Shown here one piece after another: positions 13,417 through 26,362 of a stretch of DNA of 64,000 nt. The notes beneath the pieces are model-generated. The model had not been told where the DNA came from and ran no database searches. It saw only the letters and a program-made list of their open reading frames with translations. Source of the DNA: Rostrohypoxylon terebratum (lineage: Eukaryota; Ascomycota; Sordariomycetes; Xylariales; Hypoxylaceae); NCBI GenBank assembly GCA_022497145.1, contig MU385923.1, positions 109,962 to 173,961 on the forward strand, read 5' to 3'. The position numbers and the translations under genes were made by a program. Every line of letters begins with the position of its first letter. The stretch's first letter is position 1.

Positions 13417-16400
13417 ATGTCTCGAAATCCCGCTCTCTCGCTGTCGGTGCCGCGACGTGCTCCGCAATGGACGTCGCATTTGCGACAATTTAGCAAATCG
13501 GGCCTCGACAGGACTGCGGAAGAGTCGCCTATATCCCCAGACACCTTCTCTGGAGACGCAGCCACCGGAGACCCCTCCTCATCGAGACGACGAGCGAACG
13601 AGCGACTATGTACCGTAACTATCAATGAATCCGTTATTCGTGACGAAGTCCTCGTCAATTTCGACCTTTTCGGAGGAACCATTCAACCCGGCGCTTTGAT
13701 GTCCATCACCCCTACAAAATCAGACCAAGACCGCGCACAAGGTCCTCAACATGGATCGTCACGACAGGCATCTTATAATCGGGGGTTTGCCAACACTACC
13801 CCGACCGATGATATTTCTAAACCCGAAAGCGATGCAGGTCGAAGATACGTTTTTATCGCTAAGGATGTGTCAAAGGAGCTGAAGGCCAGGTATCCGAATA
13901 TAGAGGTCTATGTATCGAAACAGACTGGTAACGCGTTTAACATGAGAAAGGGGACACAGGTGATTCTCGCTCCAGTTGACCACCTGACGCCTGCTGTCGA
14001 AGCTTCTCACGTCGAGCTCACATTCAAGGATATGTATATGTCCCGCGCTGATATGTGGAGGCTTGCCGTCGCCGACCTGACAGACCGGACCGTATACAAA
14101 GGCCAACTGGTGTATTTCCTAGGCACAATTAAGGCAACCGTGAGTACCGTTTTCGTCGAAGGGCGCAAAGTCCGGTCTGCCTTCTTCGGTCGCAACACCC
14201 GCCCCATCTTCCGAAGTGAATCCGCTAGATATGTCCTTTTCATACAAATGGCGCGGGAAATGTGGGATTTCGATTCCGATGGTTCTGGCGAGATAATGTT
14301 TTCCAAGGTTGTGAACGGATTCCTGCCAGCCCTGTTCAAGAAATGGGCCTTGCTGCAAGTCAAACACTTAGTCAGCATAGTACTCTTTGCTAGAGTTGAG
14401 TATGATACTGGATTAACAACAGAGTTCGCGAATTCGGCTCTTCATAATGACTACTATACCGGATGCCAAACTTCTGGGGATAGACGTCCGTTTAAGGATT
14501 TCTACCGTGTTGTCGTGAGCGAGATGTCTAGTGGAGAGTGGACCAAGATATTAAACCAGTTAAAGATGGAGTTTAATGTCTTCCGTCGAGATATTAGTCT
14601 TCACCATGAAGATGCGATGAGCAATTATATGGAGATTCCCGAAGATCCTTCTGCCAAGAGTACTTCTACTAGTAAGATCAAAGCACAATCTTCTTTGGCT
14701 ATGTATGGGAATTTCCTCGAGGCTATCAGCATGGCGTCTTCCTTGTACGCCCACGATTATGTAGATCGAGACCTTTTACGCACTGGGATATCGATAGTAG
14801 TCATCAGCCCGGGTCCAGGAGTTTTCGAAGTCGAATATGAATCATTGCGGCGGACGACGGAAGCCCTCGTCGGTAACGGAATTGGTATCGATCTAATCTG
14901 TATCCCAAATATACCGCTACACTCTGTTCCTCTATTTCGCTATCGGAATCCGCATTACCTTGAGATGCACCAAAGATCGCAACCTCGGCAAATCAGAAGT
15001 CGTGACAGCACGCCGAAACAGCCTACGCCTCTTGCCAGTAGTTACACTACGTTAGGCGAATCTGTATCTCCTACTAAGGCAGGCGATTCGTCTACTCGGG
15101 TCGATTCTACACTGTACACTGATGAGTGGGCTTTTGCAGTACCTCAGTGGTTACATATCTCCTACTGGACTGGAAAGTCGGAAGAAGCTCTGTCTTTCCA
15201 AGGCATTACTCTATCCGCCTCAGCTCAATCCTCTGATGATGGCCAAGACGAATTCACTATTCGGTGTCGATTGTACGACCTTCAGATGAGAAGCGTCCTT
15301 GAAACGAACGAAATCGAGACAACCCCGTTACATGCAGATTCCGCTTACTCAAGTACTATTGGCAATTTTGAAGGCAAGGCAAAGCTTCTGCACGGTAACG
15401 ATCGTCCATTAACACATATCGGCAATCGGAAAGTGCCGGAAACGTTGTTTGACCCCGTATATGGTTTCTTGAAGTTTATCCCGGACAAGTTGACAAAAGC
15501 CGGGGAAACGCTACTTTGGAAGCAATTGCAGGCCTATGACGAAACAAGGGCTCGGCTCCCGGCGCATCGGCCTCTACCGTCAACTTATCCTTACCGAGAA
15601 CTCGAGGAGAGTGCTGGCAAACAATTAATGGAAGATGCTAATCTCTTTGGTACTTCGTTAGGGGATAGCAAAGATACCGGTCCGTCGACAGGGTTATCGT
15701 CGAGTGTTTCATCCTCGAGCAGAATACGGCTCGATGTTCCCACGTCTACTACTGTTTCTCGACGCAACTCTACCGCTAAATCCAAACCTCCGCCAGCGAA
15801 ACAACCCAAGTTCATGAGACAGATTAGCCTTGGACAGCGTGGATTCGGTATCGCCGCAGCCCAGCCGTTCACAGGCGAGGTAAAAATAGAGAATGCCACG
15901 CGAATTGATACTACCGGTCTAGGAGCTCATGCTCCCTTGACTCCCAAAATGACACCAATAACTCCCATTAAATCTGCGGCAAGGCCTGGTTCTTCACAGT
16001 CAGGAAGTATTAGGAATATTCCAATGATCACGGCGTCTGATTCAGTAACAAGTCTTACCCAAGCGACGCCAAGCCTTCCGATTCAAATAAAAACCCCTGT
16101 ACAGACTTCAGATCCTGCTAGTACATTGAGATCTGGTCAAATACCCGCCACTCCAATCGCTAGAAGCGCACGGCCTGACGATCGAGATCTTCGATATTCC
16201 AATGTTCTTAGAGAAGAGGACCAAAAGAGATTGTATAATTCAAAATTACGGGCTGGAGGAGTGCCGGAATTGCCCACTACGCTCTCGCCGACTACCGCTA
16301 TGGCCCCTTGGTTGGTAGTCCTCAATCCATCAAATCCGAACGTTCACAAGGTCGATGATTCGATTTTATTCAGTCGATGGCAGCATGTATTTCCACGGCC

Positions 16401-18972
16401 GTCTGAGATGAGAGTGATGAAATGGAAATCATTGTCCTGTCCTGCAGCTGTTCCATTGACAACGGAGTATTTCCCGACACAAGCTCAATTTAATGTTGAA
16501 TACCAACGCCAACCATACAATATTTCTCAAGAAATAGAAGACGAAGTTGCCGAACAACCTAAGTCGCGCGTGGAATTTCTGAGGGAGTTGGTCAGTGCCC
16601 GATTCTCACATGGATTCCAAGTTGTGACCGGCCCATCCGTAGCTAAGGCGTTTGACCAAAAGGCCGTGAGAATTGCCGATGTCTTCTCCATAGACAAAAC
16701 TGTTGGCGACGGAACAAGTATTTTTATGGGTGTTGGTAATACGATTCACCAACTATCGTGTGTTAATGGCACCGAAGTTGAAGTGAATATTTACATACGG
16801 AAACCAACCGAACCGTTAACTCAGATGGCGCAATTGCCTTCATACAAGCCAGCAATTCGCACCCTACTTGATGACACGTACCATACTATTGACGTCGACA
16901 TCATGACACCCAAGCCAGAACGAAATTGGAATTACATAGATTCGTATCTTGCTGGGCACACAGACGAGATGACAGAGAACCTGAGATTTTGGAGGGCTCG
17001 GTTTGTGCTCATACCAATGTATCCTCGCACGTCATCAGCTCCGGCGCCGAAGAACGAAGACGACGAGGAAGAAGTGCGCCTCGAGGGAATCAAAAGACTA
17101 GCTCAGCTTTGGCAACGCTTTCGATTTTTATCGCCCTCCGAAAGACAATTTCAGAGCGTTGGCGCGAGAAAACGTGACCCCAATCCTCTCGACATTACTT
17201 ACAAGACTGAAGATCCTTCGGTGGTAATTGCTGCTGAGATGGAGACGCTTCCACTGTTTGAAAATGTAGAGGCCAGTCACCGAAAGGGATTGGTCTCGAA
17301 TAAAGAGCGGTTTTCGAAAACTAATTTCGACGTTTCTATCTTGGCTGAAGCGATTCAACGGCCGGTCGAACTCGGTGGGATCCGAATGCAAACGCGGCGA
17401 TGGCATTTCCGAATTCATTATCATTGTTTCATAGGATCGGACATGACAACCTGGCTACTTGACAACTTCGAGGATCTCGAAAGCCGAGAAGAGGCGGTCG
17501 AGCTAGGTAACTCACTAATGGTCCTCGAAGAAGATAAATTGAGAGACAGAGATAAGGATTCTATTAAAGACGCGAAGAAGGATCGTGAGCGCGGCATATT
17601 TATTCATGTTGAGAGACGACATCCTTTCCGCGATGGCCAGTTCTTCTATCAGATTGTTAGCGACTATGCGAAGCCTCATCCCGTTGGTTGGTTTAATTCG
17701 AGAAGGAGAGATGTTTCTGTGCCGTCTACACCCCTATCTGAGAACTTACCAAAAGATTCGCCTCGGCCCAACCAACCGGGAATGCAGAAACCGATGTCGA
17801 TTCACGAAGAGAACTCTCCGATTTCGGGCAGCACGACGCCCACATTGGCGAATACTACTAGTAGAAAACCCAAGGTTGTCTTGAGCAAAATGATGAAATA
17901 TGACGTTGATCCTCGCAAGAAGTCTTATCGTCCTGAGAGGATTAATTTGCATTATGACCGACTTCACAATCCTGATAATTGTTATCATATCCGAATTGAT
18001 TGGATGAATGTCACAGCAAGGCTTATCGAAGATGCTCTCAAGTCTTGGGCGACAATAGCAGCGCAGCATGGCCTCCGACTTGTCGAGGTGCCCATCGCGG
18101 AGGCATGTCGCATTACAGATATCAACCCTTTTCGAAGACCCTACCACATTAAGCTTGCACTACCACCTCCTGCCCAACACCCTGTAACATATTACGACCC
18201 TACTTCTTTTGGCCCGCAGGCACAGCCGGGAAAGCATTATTACCAAAAAGCTCTCCTGAAGAAATTCAATTATGTACTAGACGTTGAGGCCGCCTCCAAT
18301 TTTCCGAGCAACGTAGACGTCAGCTATTCATGGGGCAAACCGGATTTCAAATACTCCCAATACGTCCATCGCTCGGGTGTTATATTGGCTGAGATTACTG
18401 ATGAGGGTGACTTCCTCATTCTAGCCAATAGGCTATGCAGTAATCGAGCTGCTGCTTTTCAACCGGCTCAACCGCGCACCGAGCCGGTGTCCAACGAGCG
18501 CGTCTCACGGCTGATGAATACAAGTGCGTACACTAACTATGGTCTGGCTGAGCCCACGCCGATATCGTCACCAGTGTTTAGGCCTGTGCTATTTGCATCC
18601 GCCGCTTCCCGGGCACAGCCCGAACCGTCGCCTAGCAGCAGCACGAGTGGGCCACAACCTTGCCCACCAAGTCCCAACGTTAATGCTCTTGGTAATCCAG
18701 AGGCGCTCAAAGATGCGCTTGAGAAGTTCTGCGGCGACCCGAGCGTTCTAGAAGCATTCTATAAAGAAACGCTCGAGAAAGGTATAACAGGGACTCCTAT
18801 GGTTGGTGCAGTGCCACCAGGACCTGACGCCATTCCGGATGCTAATATCCCTACCCTCATTCTCGGAGGCAATAGCATAAATTTAGAATCGGGTGTCAGT
18901 CCCAGTCCTAGGGTTCCCACGCCCAATCTAGCTGGATCACTGTTATTCAGGCGAGGAAGTATTCAACATTAG
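13417..18972 (+). CDS. iml1: Iml1/DEPDC5, SEACIT (GATOR1) subunit
   Basis: Vacuolar-membrane-associated Iml1, the DEPDC5 orthologue. With Npr2 and Npr3 it forms SEACIT/GATOR1, which inhibits TORC1 through the Gtr/Rag GTPases when amino acids are scarce. The gene is a single 1851-residue open frame without introns, about the usual length for filamentous fungi. The N-terminal region contains the conserved block around residues 145-330 (IAKDVSKELKARYP, then VELTFKDMYMSRADMWRL and FVEGRKVRSAFF), typical of the family. A Ser/Thr/Pro-rich linker (about 760-930) follows. A DEP domain spans roughly residues 1305-1415 (FIGSDMTTWLLDNF; ends near FRDGQFFYQI). A conserved C-terminal domain includes YYQKALLKKFNYVLDVE and VDVSYSWGKPDFKYSQYVHRSG (around 1610-1660). 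The GAP arginine finger of this complex lies in Npr2, so no catalytic residue is expected here. The start is the first ATG after in-frame stops. Confidence 0.96.
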   Translation: MSRNPALSLSVPRRAPQWTSHLRQFSKSGLDRTAEESPISPDTFSGDAATGDPSSSRRRANERLCTVTINESVIRDEVLVNFDLFGGTIQPGALMSITPTKSDQDRAQGPQHGSSRQASYNRGFANTTPTDDISKPESDAGRRYVFIAKDVSKELKARYPNIEVYVSKQTGNAFNMRKGTQVILAPVDHLTPAVEASHVELTFKDMYMSRADMWRLAVADLTDRTVYKGQLVYFLGTIKATVSTVFVEGRKVRSAFFGRNTRPIFRSESARYVLFIQMAREMWDFDSDGSGEIMFSKVVNGFLPALFKKWALLQVKHLVSIVLFARVEYDTGLTTEFANSALHNDYYTGCQTSGDRRPFKDFYRVVVSEMSSGEWTKILNQLKMEFNVFRRDISLHHEDAMSNYMEIPEDPSAKSTSTSKIKAQSSLAMYGNFLEAISMASSLYAHDYVDRDLLRTGISIVVISPGPGVFEVEYESLRRTTEALVGNGIGIDLICIPNIPLHSVPLFRYRNPHYLEMHQRSQPRQIRSRDSTPKQPTPLASSYTTLGESVSPTKAGDSSTRVDSTLYTDEWAFAVPQWLHISYWTGKSEEALSFQGITLSASAQSSDDGQDEFTIRCRLYDLQMRSVLETNEIETTPLHADSAYSSTIGNFEGKAKLLHGNDRPLTHIGNRKVPETLFDPVYGFLKFIPDKLTKAGETLLWKQLQAYDETRARLPAHRPLPSTYPYRELEESAGKQLMEDANLFGTSLGDSKDTGPSTGLSSSVSSSSRIRLDVPTSTTVSRRNSTAKSKPPPAKQPKFMRQISLGQRGFGIAAAQPFTGEVKIENATRIDTTGLGAHAPLTPKMTPITPIKSAARPGSSQSGSIRNIPMITASDSVTSLTQATPSLPIQIKTPVQTSDPASTLRSGQIPATPIARSARPDDRDLRYSNVLREEDQKRLYNSKLRAGGVPELPTTLSPTTAMAPWLVVLNPSNPNVHKVDDSILFSRWQHVFPRPSEMRVMKWKSLSCPAAVPLTTEYFPTQAQFNVEYQRQPYNISQEIEDEVAEQPKSRVEFLRELVSARFSHGFQVVTGPSVAKAFDQKAVRIADVFSIDKTVGDGTSIFMGVGNTIHQLSCVNGTEVEVNIYIRKPTEPLTQMAQLPSYKPAIRTLLDDTYHTIDVDIMTPKPERNWNYIDSYLAGHTDEMTENLRFWRARFVLIPMYPRTSSAPAPKNEDDEEEVRLEGIKRLAQLWQRFRFLSPSERQFQSVGARKRDPNPLDITYKTEDPSVVIAAEMETLPLFENVEASHRKGLVSNKERFSKTNFDVSILAEAIQRPVELGGIRMQTRRWHFRIHYHCFIGSDMTTWLLDNFEDLESREEAVELGNSLMVLEEDKLRDRDKDSIKDAKKDRERGIFIHVERRHPFRDGQFFYQIVSDYAKPHPVGWFNSRRRDVSVPSTPLSENLPKDSPRPNQPGMQKPMSIHEENSPISGSTTPTLANTTSRKPKVVLSKMMKYDVDPRKKSYRPERINLHYDRLHNPDNCYHIRIDWMNVTARLIEDALKSWATIAAQHGLRLVEVPIAEACRITDINPFRRPYHIKLALPPPAQHPVTYYDPTSFGPQAQPGKHYYQKALLKKFNYVLDVEAASNFPSNVDVSYSWGKPDFKYSQYVHRSGVILAEITDEGDFLILANRLCSNRAAAFQPAQPRTEPVSNERVSRLMNTSAYTNYGLAEPTPISSPVFRPVLFASAASRAQPEPSPSSSTSGPQPCPPSPNVNALGNPEALKDALEKFCGDPSVLEAFYKETLEKGITGTPMVGAVPPGPDAIPDANIPTLILGGNSINLESGVSPSPRVPTPNLAGSLLFRRGSIQH

Positions 18973-21900
18973 GCGATTGCAGCCCGACGCAAGTATAAAC
19001 TTATGATAGCAGCAGATATAGACATTGTCATCCCTCAGAATTTTACCCCAATGAAACATCCGCACTTGCGGTGAATGTAACTTTTTTTCCTTTAGCATCT
19101 TTGCACCAATGTGAGACTTCCAGAAACGTGAGATTCTATTCCGTACATGGATCGTGAGCTAGGGTAATCGCGGAGAGCTCCTGCTGACGTACGAGAGGAT
19201 TACCTATCGCAATGTCTCGGCTCAGATATGTAGATTGACACGATGCGAATTTAGGTACATCCCGCGAGAGATACACAGCAGACCCCTGATCAATTTCCGC
19301 TGCGGTCATGCTGTCTAGTGTTACCATATACGCAGCCAAATGCTACAGTAAGATGGCGCTTCCTATTCTATTACGGGCCTTTCCAATATATGGCCAAGTA
19401 CAGCATTTACTATATGCTCACGTACATATATGTAGGGCTAAGGCTTAGGTTCTAGGGTTCTAGAATAGGTGTAGCGGTGAAGCATGGCCTCGATAGGTCA
19501 ATTCACAGGTCAGTTAGGTGCCCAGGTCCCTAGGTCCTAGGTGACCTGGTGACGTACTGCCTCCCCGAATGCGAATGGAGCATAGCCTTCGGATTGTGAC
19601 GGGAATTGGCTTAAATTCCGGGGCCGACGGACTGTCTCGGACAACGGTACGGCGAGCATGGCAAGATCTGATTCGCGGGCTATTCAGGCGTCCGCCAACT
19701 GTCCAGCAGCTTGGCTGAATTGTCGGGTCATTCCCTGGCATGTTATAGGAGGCGTCTCGCCGGCAGACACGCGTTCTTGTTGGCACATGGATGGCATGAG
19801 GGCGAAGTTAGGCGCTTTCGCAGAGGTGTGCTGTGCTGTATTCGCCTATGATAGGAATATGCTACATCCGTGAGGGATCCAGTAAATCAATCATACCATG
19901 CATACCATGAGGTATAGAGGAGAGAAGATTTTGGAATTGAGCGTATCGCTCTCCTCGATAAGACGGCAGTTGGAGATTGGGGAGATTGGGGTGATTGGGG
20001 TCCAGGGGCAGGATTGCTTCTTTTGTAGGAGATCTGCTATTTCAATCTTTGAACTCGGTTGTACCCGCTCGCCCCCATGTTGCCATTGCGTGTAACGCGA
20101 CTAAGAAAAGTTAAATATTGCAGCGTTGCGATTCAATATTCCAAGATAGAAGTGATGGGTTTTGTCCCTTCCCCTCCCCCTTCCCTTTTTTTTTATTTTT
20201 TATTTTTTAAGGTGCTTACATGTTCGTTCGTTCTCACTTTCAGCCACATGCTTCACATGGATACCTACCTGCCCTACCAGCTCGTCCTTGACTGCCCCAT
20301 ATAGGCTATAAAAGTAAGATGCGTAAGCTCACAAAACCCAATGTCCTCGAAAGAAAACCCGTTTGGTCCAAAATACGCCGAGCTCCGCGTGCGTGGCACT
20401 ATAACTCCATACTAATTAATGGGCGGGGGTGTTCTCTAACGTGTTGCTCTTCCTTTTGCCGCAGCAAGAAATTGAATCCATCCTTCTCCCTCCAGGTTTT
20501 GATCTGCTGTCGGAAGTTTTTCTTACGAGGATTTTTTACGAGGGCGGCACTGTTCTTCACAGCAGATATATTCCCACATATCCCACAGCGTCGAACTATG
20601 GGGAAAAGGTTGGAAAACCAGGTTGGAACTTGGCGATTGCTGCATTGAGTTGCATTAGACGGTGAAATTGATGAAAGCAGATTGGACTTCCCCTTGGAAA
20701 GATGGTCATAGCTTCTTGATTTTAGCTAAGTTTGACATCATTTTACGTTTGACTGGGTTCCACGGGTATCCACGTTAGGCTTGTGTAGCTTTGTTAGGTA
20801 AGATTCCGGATACCTAGCAGCCTAGTAGGTCAATTTGGTGAAACAACCTCCAGAGGAAGCCAATTAAGAAGGCTTTTTTAGTGCCACGTAGGTCATGTTT
20901 CATGCCCATAAAACAGGATTCCAGAATAAGTCTTATGATTCCTACACGTTAGTAGGTAATGGGTAGGTATTGACATATCATCATATACCTAGCTTTTAAG
21001 TGTCATGAAAACGCATTGTTATTGTCCCTGAGTCAGTGAGTGAGTTGCGCATCTTTCCATTCAACTTCGCTTAATACCCGCCCGGAGAGTTCAAGACCCG
21101 GCGCAACGTGAACAAGAAACCGCAATCAAAAGAATTGACACTATTATGGGCCACGGACCCTAGAGTTGCTTGCGAATCCAAATCCTAATACAGTAAGTAA
21201 AATCAGACCGTTGCAACTTAAAAGAGGATTGATAGTATAGGTAACTAGTAGTATAGTGGCTGAGAGTAAACGAGTCGCTGTGCTACTAATGGCAAATTTG
21301 GAATCTGAAGACCAATGACTTGAAAAAAAGAGAAAGAGGCCTCCGTTTTAGTGAGAAGTAGTCGGGGAACGCCACACAAATTGGCTGTGCGACGCGCGCG
21401 GTACTTAGGTGTGTGTACTTTGACTAACCGATCTCAGAGCTTCAAGTGGGTCTTGCACAGGTACGTGGAGATTTCAATTTTATTATCCCTGTCAAAACAG
21501 CATTTTGGGGTCGTCGAAGTTAGTTCAGGGACAGTGCCATTATTATGTAGTAGTAGTAGGAGAAGGAACAACTTTGGGGGGGAAATCGAAGCGTGAACTC
21601 AAACTCAATACCTAATAATTATCACAACCCATCACATAGGAGGGAGTCCTTCGTTTTTCCATTTCCCTACCTCTATTGGTTCTGCCCTACCATCAAGTTT
21701 ATACCTACTCGGTAGATAACAGTGGTTCCCTCAACATCAAGCACCTGATTCCCAACAGTGCCTCCGAGGTCCTAGCCATCCAATTTCTAATTCTCTCTTT
21801 CAGTCATTTAACCACATCACCCTCTTTTGCTCAGCCCCGAGATCAATCATTGATAAGGACAATTAGATCCGAGTGGCGTCACTAGAATCGCATTCGTCAG

Positions 21901-22745
21901 AGGAAAGACGAATTATTGAAGAAAAGTGCAACTTGTCTTTACTTAAACGAATCCGGAAGACTGCGCGCGATACTGCACTTTATACCTACTGCATAGTACC
22001 GATCGAAACGGCCCCCAATTCTCCATAAGACAAACGGTACAGATTGCCAGCCTGCCTATACCAAGTCCCATAATTCGAATAAGGCTGAGGGTCACGTCAC
22101 ATCCAGAATACTGCTCTTCAAGATGGGCGACGAATGTAAGTGCTTGATTTTTAGAATTAATTGGGTTGAGAGCCCGATAATCCAAGTTCCCCTCGTCACA
22201 CCAAAAAGACGCGCAAACGAAACGAAGCATGGCAGAGCAAGGGCATATCAAGGCTCCATGGTACTGGAAGAAGGGAATTGTTTTTGCCTGAAAATACAAA
22301 GCAATTGCGCGACAATTTGACCGGTGGACCAGACTACCTACTACTACCGAGTATACCGAGTATAGGTAATTTGGTTGTTTGGGTACTTGGGAACTACCCG
22401 CACAATTGTCCGGATAGAAAAAAACATGACTTGTTCAATGTTATTTCTACCCTGTCAATTTGGCGCCAGATATGCTCCAGCTTCATTCCATTCACCAATC
22501 CCTAGCCTTTCACCATTGTTCTGTACCTACACCTACCTTTGATGGCTACTGCTCTGCCACATTTCACACTAAGGTTCTCAACACCACTGTTTTCCCATAC
22601 AAAGAGGCTTCGATATCACACAGGGCATATTTTACCCAGCTGTAGCGCTCTACACTTCCACCTTGTTTTTACCCTGGCAACCTTTTTTTAAGCATTGCAT
22701 CGTCGTTTGAACTGGCGTGTAGCAAAGCAAAACCGCGATTACCGA
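18973..22745. other. 3.8 kb spacer between IML1 and the exchanger
   Basis: I see no gene with a recognisable product. Open frames up to 118 codons are present on both strands but look random. A short GGAGATTG-type tandem lies at 19972-20000 and a T-rich tract near 20190-20210. The CTAGGTCCTAGGTGACC-like palindromic words near 19525-19545 belong to the dispersed TAGGTA/CCTAGG motif seen across the spacers. Confidence 0.4.
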
Positions 22746-24621
22746 ATGATTGCTTACATTATGAATTTTGAAACAGTAAATACATGGAAGACGAAGGCTA
22801 AGGCCCATGCTCTGGGCCGGCGCAATTCCGGTGGAAGTGCTAGATTTAATCCCTTCAGGCATATATCCTATGGAGGAAATCCAAAGCGAGCAAACACAAT
22901 GGATGCCGCTGAGCGAGGAAAAGCAGGCGGCGAAGGCAATGCGCTTAACCCGACATCGAGCGCTCCAGGTCGTCTCCTCACGCCCATCCAGCAATCGGCA
23001 AGGAATAGCAATGAGCTAGACGGTTCCCCAGACCAGGGCGAGACCTTCGATTCTCAGGCGCCAACACTACCGGGTGCCCCTGACGGTGTTAGTATACGAC
23101 AACGTAATACCCAAGACAATACCTCCAAACCCCAGACACCAAATACCATCAAGGAGCCTGTGGAGGAAGACAAGTCCAAGGAGAAAAGAAACACAGGCTT
23201 TTTCAAGGATGTCCAGCCATCTACTCCCTTTACCGTCCGCAATCAAATCCAGAGGGTATTTTTTGGATCACCCATAAATATCTTAGCGCTAGCTGCTCCT
23301 GCAGGTATCGCACTACATTTCATCAATTACGATGGTAAAGTTGTATTTGCCGTGAACTTCATAGCTATTGTTCCGCTCGCTGCCATGTTGAGCAATGCCA
23401 CCGAAGAGATCGCCATGCGAACAGGAGAGGTCCTTGGTGGCCTTATCAACGCATCTTTTGGGTATGTTTATTGTCAATCGCAATTTTTTTACAAAATGCT
23501 AATATTCATAGTAACGCCGTCGAACTAATCGTGGCTATTATCGCCCTCAGCCAAAACAAGATCAAGGTCGTACAAACATCGCTAGTTGGTAGTATTTTGT
23601 CGAATCTGCTCCTCGTCCTAGGATTCTGCTTTTTCTGCGGTGGTATAAATCGTAAGGAGCAGTTTTTCAACACGACCGTTGCCCAAACCGCCGCTAGTCT
23701 GCTGGCTCTAGCAGTCGGAAGTTTAATTGTACCTACCGTTTTTGCGCATACGGATGACCTCAACTCTGGTTCCATCATACTCCCGGAAAACGCAGTTCCC
23801 AGCTTGTCTCACGGCGTTGCGATTATTTTATTGATTGTATACGCTTCTTACCTCTTCTTCCAGATGAAGACCCACGTCACGATGTTCAACGAAGAGAGCC
23901 AGAAAGTTGCAGGAAAACCCCTCTTCAAAAAGAGTCTTCCGGAGGGCGCTATTGCCTCTGGAATCGCTAAGGCGGGTGCTGGAGCTGCGCTGGATATTCG
24001 TAGTGAGAACGGCGAATCGAGCAAGTTGATGGATCCTAGCGCTCACGGGGAAGAAGAGGAAGAAGAAGGACCTCAATTAGCATTCGGCGTCGCTTTCGCT
24101 ACCCTCTGCGTTGCAACCGCAATTATTGCTTTGTGTGCCGAGGGTATGGTAGGAGGTATCGAAGCCATTACCTCAACGGGTGCTGTCAGCGAAGAATTTG
24201 TCGGTCTTATTCTCCTTCCTATTGTCGGAAACGCTTGCGAGCACGCCACCGCCGTTACCGTTGCTATCAAGGATAAAATGGATTTGGCCATCGGTGTCGC
24301 TATCGGTTCTTCTATGCAGGTTGCTCTCCTTCTAATCCCGTTGCTCGTTATTATCGGCTGGGGTATGGGTAACCAAGACATGACCCTCGCATTCGATACC
24401 TTCCAAGTCATTGTCCTGTTTGTTTCAGTTCTTCTGGTCAACTACCTGATCGGTGACGGAAAGAGCCATTGGCTTGAAGGGCTTATTCTGACATGCTTAT
24501 ATGCCATTATTGCTACTTGCGCGTGGTGTAAGTAATCCGCACATTTCTTGAACTTTTTTTTGGATATCAAACTAATTCGATTCTAGTTTACCCTACGATT
24601 CCCGAGGGTTCGTCCGGCTGA
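22746..24621 (+). CDS. Vacuolar Ca2+/H+ exchanger, VCX1/CAX type
   Basis: CAX-family antiporter that uses the vacuolar proton gradient to load Ca2+ into the vacuole. Exons 22746-23461, 23512-24527 and 24587-24621 give 588 residues. The second intron is required to reach the expected ending AWFYPTIPEGSSG; without it the frame stops at CK. The first 180 or so residues are hydrophilic, Ser/Pro-rich and probably cytosolic. The two alpha-repeats carrying the exchanger signature are clear: SNATEEIAMRTGEVLGG...FGNAVELIVAI (G239-N-A-V-E243, split by intron 1) and GNACEHATAVTVAIKDKMDLAIG (G478 to H483). Between them lies the acidic loop EEEEEEGPQ usual for fungal members. The start is the first in-frame ATG (22746), but a small extra 5' exon is possible, because CAG before TAAATACATGG could act as an acceptor; the N-terminus is therefore tentative. 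Confidence 0.92.
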
Positions 24622-26362
24622 AAACTCGATCATAATGAACAATCGTTGAACGCGTATTTCCCAATACAGTCTACAACCTAATTTCGAGTCCTTTGTAGAA
24701 ATTGATATAGAATTCACCGAGTTCTATATCCAAGCTGTACATATATCAGATCAGCATTTTCGCTTCTATGGAGTTAAGGCGATTTCGACACGTTAGACCG
24801 GATTCCCGACAATTATAAAAGAACGAGTCACCTCACGCTGTACTACCACCTCGTTATACCACAGATAATTTACAGGAAAGGAAACGGCGTTTGGAATTGG
24901 AAATTACGACTTAAGCAGGCTCATAAATGGCAATCGGAATATTCAGACTATGTTGTAGGGACATGCACGTTTGTATTTCTGAATAAGCAGGATGAAGGTG
25001 ACCATACGTTGTGGTGCAATCGTTGATTTTCTTTTTAAGTGACGGGAATGTAAGCAAAGTATTGAATCTATCCCTTGAGGGATGAGACTACTGAAGCTAT
25101 GGCGAAATCTGCGCGACAGTATTCAGTGCGATGGATACCAAAGATGATACCCCCCCAGTGCGTTAGTTGTTGCTTTCAATTCTTGGGTATTGAAGATACC
25201 TAGGTACCTGCTTTTCCATTTATGTACATACAATTTCCTACCAAGCTCCTACCAAGCTACAGCCGAATACCATTTGCTTCTTCTCCTTGTGTCATATCCA
25301 AGGCTATATGCATGTGTTGTACTAGAAAGTCCTGCCGGGTCTTCGCGTCATCTAGATGTGCCGACGGGGTGAGGTTGAACGCCCAGGTAACGCGACAGTT
25401 CATTGCCTGCCTACAATCGCATCTCGGATCCGATACAGCTGGCGGATTTGCTGCGTTGTTCCGTGGGACAACGATCGGGAAGAGTTCCCGATGACGTGTT
25501 TGCTGCCTTACCTGGGCTTTTTCTAAGACTTGGGATCTCTTCTCTACGGGTGATTGGATGGATGTTGTGCTGGTGTGCGACGTATCATATTGTGATAAGT
25601 CCAGTCATTTGTGTTGGAGTTAATGCCGGGAGGCGATTGACCGGGCTTCCAGTTATAATGCACCGGAAGGATTTTGGCGTTGTTCGGTGAGTCATATTAT
25701 ATCCAAGGCTTCCATAGATAGTGCGTCCCGATCCTATACTACTCGCTACCCAACATCCATGGATGTAGTATAAGGCTGTTTAGATAAGGGATGCTCTATA
25801 GATGATAAATCATTTTACTAGGCACGTAGTATAATATGGCACTCCTTAATTTTGATATAGTAGTAATGTCTGTGTGAGGCGTTGGTCGGACATAGTGATA
25901 ACTAATTTCGTTTTTAAAATTGATGTCTATCGCTGGCAACAAAAATAGAATTGCACTATCTATCCAATACATACGTCAAGGGCGTTTCTGCTATCTATTA
26001 ATTGACCGCTGTCTAACGTTACTGTAGATGAAATTCGGTATATAGAGTGATAATCAACCGAATCCCCTCAATCTAAGCCTCATGCACTCAATATGTGATT
26101 ACTAGTTATGTGATCGTCTGTTTCTTCAACTGGGATGGAAATGGGCTGCTCGGTCAGGGGGTGGGACGAGTCTAGATCTCAAGCCAATATTACGTTATCG
26201 TCTGGAATAAATCGGACGACGAATTACCTATTCAATACGTAAATGTATTGCCTCCCTATCAAGAAATCGCTATCTCTCTATGAGGCTGTGCTGCAAAATC
26301 ACACCCACCACCACCTCCGAACATTCCGCCATGCGCTCCCAATCCCCTCAGCCGACGTCGTC
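24622..26362. other. Spacer downstream of the exchanger
   Basis: No gene is recognised. Frames up to 95 codons in 25190-25690 lack any domain. The 3' end of the exchanger transcript should lie in the first few hundred bases, where the DNA is AT-rich. Confidence 0.4.

Noticed and set aside
13870..18147. Minus-strand frames within 13.9-18.1 kb
   Set aside because: They lie wholly inside the IML1 coding sequence on the other strand and have no recognisable product.
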